A stretch of 12,260 bases of DNA from Thermoplasmatota archaeon (GTDB lineage Archaea > Thermoplasmatota > E2 > JACPAO01 > JAHFTW01), in contig JANQNI010000030.1 of the NCBI GenBank assembly GCA_028289805.1, forward strand, positions 1-12,260, given 5' to 3'. This document shows, piece by piece, positions 5,601-11,634 of this stretch. Under the pieces are notes generated by a model, which was not told where the DNA came from, did not search any database, and saw nothing but the letters and a program-made list of their open reading frames with translations. Position 1 is the first letter of the stretch; every line of letters starts with the position of its first letter. Made by a program: the position numbers and the translations under genes.

Positions 5601-6305
5601 CTACGCTCGATTCCTTCGCATCCGCATTGCCCTGGGCACCGCGGACAATCCGGCCAACGCCACGAGACCCAGCAACGCCGCCTGCTTCTCGGCCGTACCC
5701 CACGGCGCGACCAGCACTCCATGCACGGCGAACGCCAACCCAAGGCCCAACCCCGTCTTCACCAGGGCCTTGTGCCATCGTCGCCGTGCCCGCCCCGCCG
5801 ACGAGACGGCCTGCAGGCTCGCCAGGGTCGTGCCACCGCCCAGCCACGCCCACCACGCTCCGCCGGGCGCGGCAAGGGCCAACCACGCGCTCGCCAGGAA
5901 CAGGGGATAGGTCGTGAAGCATCCGATGCACCACCGCATCCCCGCGATGCGGTACGTGTCCTGGTCGTAGTCGGCCGTGTCCGGGTGGTGGCTGAGCCAG
6001 TGCGGCGGGAGCCTCCGGGTCGCAGGCACCAGCAACGGCAGGGCCGCAGCGGCCGGGCCGACCTCGGGCGGGGCGCCCTCGACGCAACCGCCGCCCCCGG
6101 CGCCGCCGTCGCAGCATCCGTCGCCGTCGCAGCAATCGGGGCAAGCATATCCGGAGCAGTCGCACGCACACGGTTCTTCGCAGCAGCAGTTGCAGCAACA
6201 GCACCCGAGCCCGAGCAGCAGCACGACGCCGCCGAGGACAGAGGCCGTGATCCAGCCCGTCGTCGTGGTGGGCAGGGCGAGGACCATGCCAAGCAGCAGC
6301 ACCAT
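5601..6305 (-). CDS. Cysteine-cluster multi-pass membrane protein of unknown function
   Basis: No family was recognised with confidence. From ATG at 6305 the product has 234 residues. A hydrophobic N-terminus (about 3-12 and 18-34) leads straight into GCCCCNCCCEEPCACDC and further CPDCC and GCC motifs, giving 16 cysteines between residues 35 and 74. A Gly/Pro/Ala-rich linker follows. Then comes the motif RWCIGCFTTYP (C126, C129) at the start of a second membrane part with hydrophobic segments near 131-155, 183-200 and 207-225, and a basic tail MRMRRNRA. The CxxCF motif before a membrane helix suggests a metal- or thiol-active site, which is inference. The frame extends upstream to 6440, and a TTG at 6348-6350 is an alternative start. 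A TATA-like CCTTTATTCTC (6361-6371, - strand) supports transcription beginning near 6340. It is convergent with nrdA and downstream of gap. Confidence 0.75.
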   Translation of the reverse strand: MVLLLGMVLALPTTTTGWITASVLGGVVLLLGLGCCCCNCCCEEPCACDCSGYACPDCCDGDGCCDGGAGGGGCVEGAPPEVGPAAAALPLLVPATRRLPPHWLSHHPDTADYDQDTYRIAGMRWCIGCFTTYPLFLASAWLALAAPGGAWWAWLGGGTTLASLQAVSSAGRARRRWHKALVKTGLGLGLAFAVHGVLVAPWGTAEKQAALLGLVALAGLSAVPRAMRMRRNRA

Positions 6306-6360
6306 GCGCAGGGCTGGGCGGCCGCCTTCGAGCCGGACACGGACGTTCAAGCCACCGGTT

Positions 6361-6371
6361 GAGAATAAAGG
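6361..6371 (-). promoter_or_regulatory. TATA-like element for the cysteine-cluster membrane protein
   Basis: On the - strand this reads CCTTTATTCTC, a clear AT island in GC-rich DNA and close in sequence to the nrdB element CCCTTTATCC. A start about 25 bases downstream would lie near 6340. That leaves a leader of about 35 bases before ATG 6305 and would exclude upstream starts beyond the TTG at 6350. Confidence 0.4.
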
Positions 6372-6412
6372 ATGAGGATGAATGGGTGTTGTTCGTTGAG
6401 GGGCGGCGTGTG

Positions 6413-6532
6413 CACGCCTCGTCGAACTGGGTTCGCTCACACCTCGTCGAACCGCGTCCAGGCCGGACGAGCCGGCCTGGAGCGGGTCCGACGAAGCGCT
6501 CGCTCCCTCCGGTCGTTCACACTTCGTCGAAC
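6413..6532 (-). repeat. Three imperfect copies of the gap 3'-end sequence
   Basis: On the + strand the 15-base pattern CACRCYTCGTCGAAC occurs at 6413-6427, 6438-6452 and 6518-6532. The last copy is the end of the gap coding sequence (codons FDEV plus stop on the - strand). The second copy also spells FDEV and a stop. Copies two and three match at 19 of 22 bases when extended (6431-6452 against 6511-6532). The 80-base unit between them includes a strong hairpin. Confidence 0.7.
6457..6481 (-). terminator. Strong hairpin downstream of gap
   Basis: TCCAGGCCGG (6457-6466) and CCGGCCTGGA (6472-6481) form a perfect 10-base-pair stem with a five-base loop ACGAG. It lies about 36 bases past the gap stop codon in the direction of gap transcription. 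No T-run follows, so it may stabilise or process the mRNA 3' end rather than terminate. It could also be the core of a small palindromic repeat element. Confidence 0.45.
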
Positions 6533-7584
6533 AGGTACTGGTCGAACGTGCCCATGCGGCTCTCCCAGTCGTCGGGGTACAGGTAGCGCATGGTCATGGC
6601 GACGCTGGAGAGCAGCGAGTTGCCGTCCTGGGGCGTGAAGCAGTACCCCACGACGCGCTTGCCGTCCTCCAGCACCTTGAGGGTGTTGTGGGCCAGTACG
6701 GTCTGGTTGAGGATGCGGCCCATGTAGCCGTGGTCTCGGCCGAAGGCGAAGACGGAGTTGGCCGACTTCTTGTACGTGGTGCTGAGGCCGGGGTGCTCGT
6801 GGAAGTGGGCGACGATCTCCTCCTCCGTGGTCGCCTGCTTCAGGCGCATGTCGAAGTAGAGCGTGTGCATGTACTGCGTGGGCACCTTCATGGCGGTGCT
6901 GAACAACTTCAGGTCGATGTCCTGGGTCTGGTAGAGGTGCCAGACGTCGCGGGCGTGGTGGGTGCCGAACGCGCCGTCCTTGTGGCTGCCGACCTCGGGG
7001 GCACCGATGTTCTTGTCCTCGTAGACGTCGCTGCCGCGGCGGATGCAGTTGAAGTTGCCCTCGACGAGGTTGTCCTCGCCGTGGCGCAGCGCGATGGCGT
7101 TGATGATGGCGCTCATGTTGTGCGTGTTGCACGACACAATTTGCACGAAGCGGTCCTCTGCGGGGTCGATGGCGTCCTCGTTGACCCAGCGGCAGTAGGG
7201 CTTGCCGAAGCCGAACTCGCTGCCCTGGGCCATGAAGCCCTTGCCGGGGCGGTCGTACTTCTCGTAGAAGTTCTGCTTGTTGGCGACGCCGACGCCGCTG
7301 GGGGTGCAGTCGATGACGACGGTGGCGCGCTCGATGGCCTCCTCCGTTTCGTAGCTGACCTCCATGCCGAGGTTCTCGAAGTCGGCCTTGACGTTCTCGC
7401 CGCACGCGAGCTTGGCGCCACGGCGCAGGAGGTCCTGGATCTTGGAGCGGTCCGTGAACTGCGGCGTGCGCTTGTTGAACGTGACCTCGTCAATGCCGAG
7501 CTCCTCGCGCTTGTCCGCGAACAGGTGGATGAGCGGCTCGCCGATGGTTCCGGTGCCGACGATGTGGACGATCTTCTGCGCCAT
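6517..7584 (-). CDS. gap: Type II (archaeal) glyceraldehyde-3-phosphate dehydrogenase
   Basis: The enzyme oxidises and phosphorylates glyceraldehyde-3-phosphate to 1,3-bisphosphoglycerate, or runs the reverse gluconeogenic step, in the cytoplasm. The 355-residue product has an N-terminal Rossmann motif GTGTIGEPL (residues 10-18), then VVIDCTPSGVG (89-99) as in archaeal GAPDHs. The catalytic cysteine is C152 in VSCNTHN, where the usual archaeal motif is SCNTTGL. IRRGSD (181-186), the THHARDV histidine motif (208-214) and VPTQYMHTL (234-242) follow family order. The C-terminus ends LFDEV. ATG at 7584 has GAGGG six bases upstream (7591-7595 on the - strand) and aligns with the family N-terminus. 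A TATA-like CCCTTTTTCA lies at 7631-7640. The protein is slightly longer and more divergent than crenarchaeal or euryarchaeal enzymes, so cofactor and substrate use could differ. Confidence 0.92.
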   Translation of the reverse strand: MAQKIVHIVGTGTIGEPLIHLFADKREELGIDEVTFNKRTPQFTDRSKIQDLLRRGAKLACGENVKADFENLGMEVSYETEEAIERATVVIDCTPSGVGVANKQNFYEKYDRPGKGFMAQGSEFGFGKPYCRWVNEDAIDPAEDRFVQIVSCNTHNMSAIINAIALRHGEDNLVEGNFNCIRRGSDVYEDKNIGAPEVGSHKDGAFGTHHARDVWHLYQTQDIDLKLFSTAMKVPTQYMHTLYFDMRLKQATTEEEIVAHFHEHPGLSTTYKKSANSVFAFGRDHGYMGRILNQTVLAHNTLKVLEDGKRVVGYCFTPQDGNSLLSSVAMTMRYLYPDDWESRMGTFDQYLFDEV

Positions 7585-7590
7585 GGGGTT

Positions 7591-7640
7591 CCCTCAGGCC
7601 GGGGCCTTGCGGCGGCGACCGGGGGGTGATTGAAAAAGGG
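7591..7640 (-). promoter_or_regulatory. gap promoter and ribosome binding site
   Basis: On the - strand CCCTTTTTCAATCACC (TATA-like part at 7631-7640) is the only A/T-rich patch upstream of gap. It predicts a start near 7610 and a leader of about 26 bases. GAGGG at 7591-7595 is six bases before the ATG and complements the 3' end of archaeal 16S rRNA. Confidence 0.4.
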
Positions 7641-7740
7641 TGGGTGGCGCTCCGGCATGCGGCGGGCGGGGGGTTCGGGGGCGTCACTCGAACCCGGCCA
7701 CCAATGAGGCTAAGTAGCCCCCGAGGCGGCTTTCGCTTCG

Positions 7741-9273
7741 ATGTCCGCCCACCGCGTCCTGCTGCTCCTGCTCCTCACCGCCTCCCTGGGCGGCTGCGTC
7801 GGTGGCCTGGAGGCCCCCGGCGCTCCCCAGGCCGGCGACGCTGCGCCCCACGACCACGGTGACCACGACCACGGCCCCGGAGACGACCACGGCCACGACG
7901 ACGCGGATGCCGGGCGTCATGGGGCGGACGCCGGACATGGGGTCCGCCACGACGCCCAGACCGGCATGGAGCGACCCGCCTTCTCCGAAGGGGAAGGTCG
8001 CGTGCCCAGTGCCGAGGAGGCCGCCTCCCTGCCGCAGTTGTCGCGCATCCGCATCATCGGCGACGACGGCTTCGTCCCCGCCAACGGCGTCGTCGCCGGC
8101 AACGGCACCCTCGCAGACCCCTACGTCATCGAGGGCTGGTACGTCACCGGCGAGATGACCATCCAGGACACGGACGCCTGCGTCGTCGTGCGCGAGAACT
8201 ACGTCGGGGGCCAACTGACGCTGAACTGGAACGGCATCTGCGTCCACGCCCACCACAACTTCGTCCGGGACCTGCGCGTCAACGAGAACATCCGCCGCAC
8301 CGGCTACGCCACCGGCGGCTTCATCGAGCACAACGAGGTCGAGATCGTGGGCCAACTGCGCCACTACGACGGCGTCTTCCGGTACAACACCGTCGGCCCC
8401 GCCGACCCCGGCAGCCTCTACGACGCCGTGCTGGAGACGGTCCCCTACGACTTCGTCGTCGACCGCCGCGTCGCCAACATCGACGGCTTCAACCAGGGAA
8501 TCATCCACGGCAACACCTTCCACGGCAGCGTCGACCTGGACTTCCACGGCCACCACCACGGCACCGGCTTCTTCGCCCCGCACAGCCACTACCACGGTGA
8601 CACCCTGGAGCGCGAGATGGGCCACGACCACACCCAGCGCTGGACCTCCGTCGTCTTCTCGCAGAACCACATCATCGACCTGGAGGGGTACGGCCTGCGC
8701 TACGACGACCGCAACCACGCCGGCGACGACCGCACCGCCGCCTCCGAGCAGGAGGAGACCCTGGAGTTGGACCACGTCCACCGCACCCGCGTCGAGCTCG
8801 TCGGCAACACCGTCGAGGGCGCCGGCCTGTGGATCGACGTCTTCAACGCCGACGACGAACGCCACCCGGAGCGCAACGACGGCTGGCTGACCATCGAGGA
8901 CAACACCGTCGTCCTGCACGAGCGCGACCCCGGCCCCCTCGGCATCTACGACCGCTACGAGGCCACCACCGGCATCCTCGTCCAGACCAGCAAGGAACTG
9001 GAGTTGCGCGTCGCCGGCAACGACCTGCGCGTCGCGCGCGGGGCCGATTCGGGCTACCTGGACGTCCTGAGCCCCGAGCCGGTCTTCCGCGCCCTGCGCC
9101 TCGACCGCATCACGGACGGCACCGTGTCCGTCGTCGGCAACACCGCCGACGGCTTCGACGTGGGCGTCGCCGCGGGCCGCTTCGACGCCGTCTCCTGGCG
9201 CCTGGCTGGCAACGACTTCGGCGGTGCGCAGGAGTTCGAGGCCGCCGACTCCGGCCCCCTGCCCCAGCGGTAG
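7741..9273 (+). CDS. His-rich lipoprotein with NosD-like right-handed beta-helix
   Basis: A 510-residue exported protein, probably lipid-anchored on the outer face of the membrane. The signal peptide is a leucine run ending in the lipobox SLGGC (C19). Residues 37-70 are a His/Asp linker with nine histidines (DHGDHDHGPGDDHGHDD). From about 100 the sequence shows parallel beta-helix character. It opens with RIRIIGDDGF and NGTLADPYVIEGW (121-133), a pattern typical of NosD/periplasmic copper-binding-like repeats in archaeal surface proteins. Later turns carry repeated N-turn motifs such as FIEHNEVEI, IIHGNTFHG and VELVGNTVEG. A second His cluster lies at 269-297 (HGHHHG, HSHYHG, GHDH; nine histidines). 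Metal binding is suggested by composition; which metal is unknown. ATG at 7741 begins the signal peptide, and TAAGTA near 7712-7717 could be a TATA box for a near-leaderless mRNA. The next gene is also a His-containing lipoprotein. Confidence 0.88.
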   Translation: MSAHRVLLLLLLTASLGGCVGGLEAPGAPQAGDAAPHDHGDHDHGPGDDHGHDDADAGRHGADAGHGVRHDAQTGMERPAFSEGEGRVPSAEEAASLPQLSRIRIIGDDGFVPANGVVAGNGTLADPYVIEGWYVTGEMTIQDTDACVVVRENYVGGQLTLNWNGICVHAHHNFVRDLRVNENIRRTGYATGGFIEHNEVEIVGQLRHYDGVFRYNTVGPADPGSLYDAVLETVPYDFVVDRRVANIDGFNQGIIHGNTFHGSVDLDFHGHHHGTGFFAPHSHYHGDTLEREMGHDHTQRWTSVVFSQNHIIDLEGYGLRYDDRNHAGDDRTAASEQEETLELDHVHRTRVELVGNTVEGAGLWIDVFNADDERHPERNDGWLTIEDNTVVLHERDPGPLGIYDRYEATTGILVQTSKELELRVAGNDLRVARGADSGYLDVLSPEPVFRALRLDRITDGTVSVVGNTADGFDVGVAAGRFDAVSWRLAGNDFGGAQEFEAADSGPLPQR

Positions 9274-9289
9274 TTCAGAGAAACCCACT

Positions 9290-9316
9290 ACAAACACCAA
9301 ATACGTTTGTCAGGAG
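9290..9316 (+). promoter_or_regulatory. Operator-like palindrome over a TATA-like sequence, plus ribosome site
   Basis: ACAAAC (9290-9295) and GTTTGT (9305-9310) form a perfect six-base inverted repeat around ACCAAATAC, which contains the TATA-like CAAATACG. This AT-rich island is the only regulatory-looking element in the 52-base gap between the two lipoprotein genes. AGGAG at 9312-9316 is a good ribosome site nine bases before ATG 9326. The palindrome could bind a dimeric repressor. The regulator is not in the window. Confidence 0.45.
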
Positions 9317-9325
9317 TCGAACCCG

Positions 9326-10345
9326 ATGCGTGCTTGGGCCGTCCCCCTCATCCTGCTTGCCACCGCCCTCGCCGGCTGCTCCGACGACGGCGGCGACGCC
9401 GACATGCACGACGGGCACGACGGGCACGGCGCCCTCGACGGCGAGGGCTACGCCCCCGACGCCCCGCCCGCCGACGCCCCCGTCTGGAGCCTCGGCGACT
9501 ACTGGACCTTCGAGGACAACCTCGGCAACGTCTACAGCCTCGTCGTCGCCGAGGACGCCGGCGGCGACTGGGTGGTCCTCACCAACGACAAGACCCTCGC
9601 CCGCTTCGACGCCCTCTTCGACATCAGCTACGTCGGCAACGTCCGCAAGGCCGACCTGGCCGGCCAGCAGGGCAGCGAGCGCATCCAGTTCTTCGACTTC
9701 CCCCTCCACCACAACAAGGAGTGGATGACCGTCTGGGACGGCGAGAGCCGCCACGTCGTCGCCCACGCCCTGCCTGGCGGGAAGTTCCACATCGTCGCCC
9801 ACGTCGCCGGCAACGAGCAGGGCGACCAGCACGCCACCTACGTCTACGACGCCAACATCGGCCACTTCGAGAGCATCTCCTTCTTCGACGCCAACGGCAC
9901 CGCCACCTACACCGCCGAGCGCACCGGCGCCGGCGCCGACTTCACGGGCACCCTGTACCGCTTCGGCGCCGTCGAGGAGGTCCACGCCCGGCAGGTCGGC
10001 GGTCCGGGGCAGGCCCAGGACCAGTTCACCGTCCCCGAGGGCACCGGCGAACTGACCCTCACGGCGACCGTCGACTGCGGCGGACAGCCCGCGCCGATCT
10101 TCTACGCCGTCCAACAACCCAACGAGGACGGCACCGCCGCCCAGACGCCCCCCACGCCCGTCGTCAATACCGTCGAGCCGGTCATGGGCACCGACGCGCA
10201 GTGCCCGGACAGCGAGGGCACCGCCCAGGCCGTCGTGGAGGACCCCCGCGCGGGCGCGTGGCGCTTCGACGCCGCCAGCGGCAGTCCCGAAGGCAACCTC
10301 GACTTCACCGCCGTCTGGCAGCCCCGCGAGGACCTCCCCCGGTAA
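9326..10345 (+). CDS. Secreted lipoprotein of unknown function with His/Asp-rich N-terminus
   Basis: The 339-residue product has a signal peptide ending in lipobox ALAGC (C18), so it should be anchored outside the membrane. An acidic linker with DMHDGHDGHG (H28, H31, H34) follows, echoing the longer His/Asp linker of the preceding lipoprotein. The body begins VWSLGDYWTFED at about residue 52, a motif seen at the start of extracellular beta-rich domains of archaeal lipoproteins. It is rich in beta-strand-like alternation to the end. The final part (LTLTATVDCGG, then AGAWRFDAASG and LDFTAVW) looks like a beta-sandwich module with two cysteines (in VDCGG and DAQCPD) that may pair. No enzymatic motif was recognised. 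ATG 9326 is chosen because it starts the signal peptide and has AGGAG at 9312-9316; the frame is open upstream without signal character. Confidence 0.85.
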   Translation: MRAWAVPLILLATALAGCSDDGGDADMHDGHDGHGALDGEGYAPDAPPADAPVWSLGDYWTFEDNLGNVYSLVVAEDAGGDWVVLTNDKTLARFDALFDISYVGNVRKADLAGQQGSERIQFFDFPLHHNKEWMTVWDGESRHVVAHALPGGKFHIVAHVAGNEQGDQHATYVYDANIGHFESISFFDANGTATYTAERTGAGADFTGTLYRFGAVEEVHARQVGGPGQAQDQFTVPEGTGELTLTATVDCGGQPAPIFYAVQQPNEDGTAAQTPPTPVVNTVEPVMGTDAQCPDSEGTAQAVVEDPRAGAWRFDAASGSPEGNLDFTAVWQPREDLPR

Positions 10346-10348
10346 TCG

Positions 10349-10396
10349 CCCACGGGATACGGCCAAGTACCGCCTCCGCGTCGAAGCCCCCGTGGG
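10349..10396 (+). repeat. Inverted repeat that would cover the rlmE start codon
   Basis: CCCACGGG (10349-10356) is the exact reverse complement of CCCGTGGG (10389-10396), which contains the GTG start of rlmE. In the mRNA the two could pair across a 32-base loop and hide the start. With GC-rich DNA an eight-base match may be chance. Confidence 0.3.
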
Positions 10397-11033
10397 ACAG
10401 ACGCGCTGGTACCGGGAGCGTCGCGACGACCCCTACTTCAAGCAGGCCAAGAAGGCCGGCTACCGCGCCCGCAGTGCGTACAAGCTCCAGCAGATCAACA
10501 ACAAGTTCAAGGTCGTCAAGAAGGGCGCCGCCGTCGCCGACCTGGGCTGCGCCCCCGGCGGCTGGTCGCAGGTGCTCGTCGAACTGGTCGGCGAGGACGG
10601 ACTCGTCGTCGGCGTCGACCTGCAACGCACCCGCCCCATCGAGGGCGCCCGGTTCCTCCAGGGCGACTTCACGCAGCAGGACACCCGCGACCGCCTCAGC
10701 GCCATCCTGGAGGAGGCGGGGCGCGGCGCCCTGGACGCCGTCGTCAGCGACATGGCCCCCGACATGAGCGGCAACTACGACCTGGACCAGGCGCGCAGCG
10801 TCCACCTGAGCACCCTGGCGCTGGAGTTCGCCGACCGCCACCTGCGCGAGGGCGGCAACTTCGTGTGCAAGGTCTTCGAGGGCGCCGACTTCCAGGAGTT
10901 CCGCGCGGCGGTGCGCGAACGGTTCCGCTCGGTGCGCCTCGTCCACCCCGCCGCCAGCCGCAAGCAAAGCAGCGAGGTGTTCGTGGTCGGGCTGCGGTTC
11001 CAGGGTGCCCCCGACGGGGACGAGGAGGAGTAG
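10392..11033 (+). CDS. rlmE: RlmE/FtsJ-like 2'-O-ribose rRNA methyltransferase
   Basis: The 213-residue SAM-dependent methyltransferase belongs to the FtsJ/RrmJ family, which methylates the 2'-O of a uridine in the A-loop of 23S rRNA during large-subunit assembly. All landmarks are present. RARSAYKL carries catalytic K31. The SAM-binding motif DLGCAPGGWSQ spans 50-60. DLQR (76-79) binds the SAM ribose. SDMAPDMSG carries D120, VCKVFEG carries K160, and SSEVFVVG carries E195. This gives the full K-D-K-E tetrad with spacing like E. coli RlmE. The acidic tail DGDEEE is not conserved. GTG at 10392 is the start because the next residues GQTRWYRERRDDPYFKQAKK match the family N-terminus. It follows the lipoprotein gene by 46 bases and may share its transcript. 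Confidence 0.95.
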   Translation: MGQTRWYRERRDDPYFKQAKKAGYRARSAYKLQQINNKFKVVKKGAAVADLGCAPGGWSQVLVELVGEDGLVVGVDLQRTRPIEGARFLQGDFTQQDTRDRLSAILEEAGRGALDAVVSDMAPDMSGNYDLDQARSVHLSTLALEFADRHLREGGNFVCKVFEGADFQEFRAAVRERFRSVRLVHPAASRKQSSEVFVVGLRFQGAPDGDEEE

Positions 11034-11088
11034 GGCGCCCTCCCGTGCCACATCCTTGAAAGCCTCGACGCGTCCTATTGCGTTCCAG

Positions 11089-11634
11089 ATGGTCTCCCGC
11101 CGCGGCCCCCGCTGGGTCTTCTGGCCCGCCAAGTTCCTGTGGGCCCCCCTCGTCGCCGCCGGCACCTGGATGACGTTCGTCACCGGCTTCACGGCGGACG
11201 TCATCGGCGACGGCCAGTTCCGCGTCAGCCTGCGCTTCTTCGAGCCGGCCGGCTGGTCGGCGTCGCCGCTGCTGCACGGCCTCGGCGTCGTGCTGCTGCT
11301 GGCGGGCCTCGTCTTCCTGCGCCTCTACGCCTGGGTCCCCGACCCCGACCGGCGGGCCGTCGTCGAGGAGTTCCCCCTCTGGACCCTGTCGGCGTGGGCG
11401 TTCCTGGCCCTCGCCCTCGGCGCCGCGTGGCGCCTCACGGGGCACGTCTGGGACGTGGACGCGGACGGACTGGAGTGGCGCTTCCTCGTCGCCCTGCGCA
11501 CCCACTGGGCCGACCGCGCCGTCGCCGTGGCCGCCCTCCTGGCCAGCATCGCCTGCACGCTGCTGTCCTACGGGCGCAGCGCCTACGCGCGGTACTGGGC
11601 GCCCCGGACCACCGTCGGCCGGGACGCGCGCTAG
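11089..11634 (+). CDS. Small membrane protein, about four transmembrane segments, unknown function
   Basis: The 181-residue product was not recognised as a known family. Hydrophobic segments lie near residues 16-34, 62-82, 98-115 and 143-161, joined by short polar loops. A basic N-terminus (VSRRGPRW) suggests the start faces the cytoplasm, and the tail APRTTVGRDAR is basic. A conserved-looking acidic patch DVDADGLEW precedes the last helix. ATG at 11089 is preferred because it precedes the first helix directly; the frame is open upstream to 11005 but that stretch overlaps the end of rlmE and is less protein-like. CCTTGAAAG at about 11054-11062 could be a TATA box for a near-leaderless mRNA. 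The stop TAG (11632-11634) overlaps the stop of the convergent peptidase gene. Confidence 0.8.
   Translation: MVSRRGPRWVFWPAKFLWAPLVAAGTWMTFVTGFTADVIGDGQFRVSLRFFEPAGWSASPLLHGLGVVLLLAGLVFLRLYAWVPDPDRRAVVEEFPLWTLSAWAFLALALGAAWRLTGHVWDVDADGLEWRFLVALRTHWADRAVAVAALLASIACTLLSYGRSAYARYWAPRTTVGRDAR

Noticed and set aside
5925..5931. Further GATGCAC copies here and at 1455-1461 as members of the nrd motif
   Set aside because: The first lies inside coding sequence for WCIG and the second inside the cassette head. Neither shares the preceding TACGG or GG, so they are chance seven-base matches.
5598..6362. Forward frame opposite the cysteine-cluster protein
   Set aside because: It is rich in Arg, Gln and Pro with no hydrophobic pattern. 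The reverse frame shows regular membrane segments and paired cysteine motifs.
7684..9300. A 538-codon open frame antisense to the beta-helix lipoprotein
   Set aside because: It has the Val/Ala/Asp/Gly bias of an antisense shadow and no signal peptide. The sense frame has a signal peptide, lipobox and beta-helix repeats.
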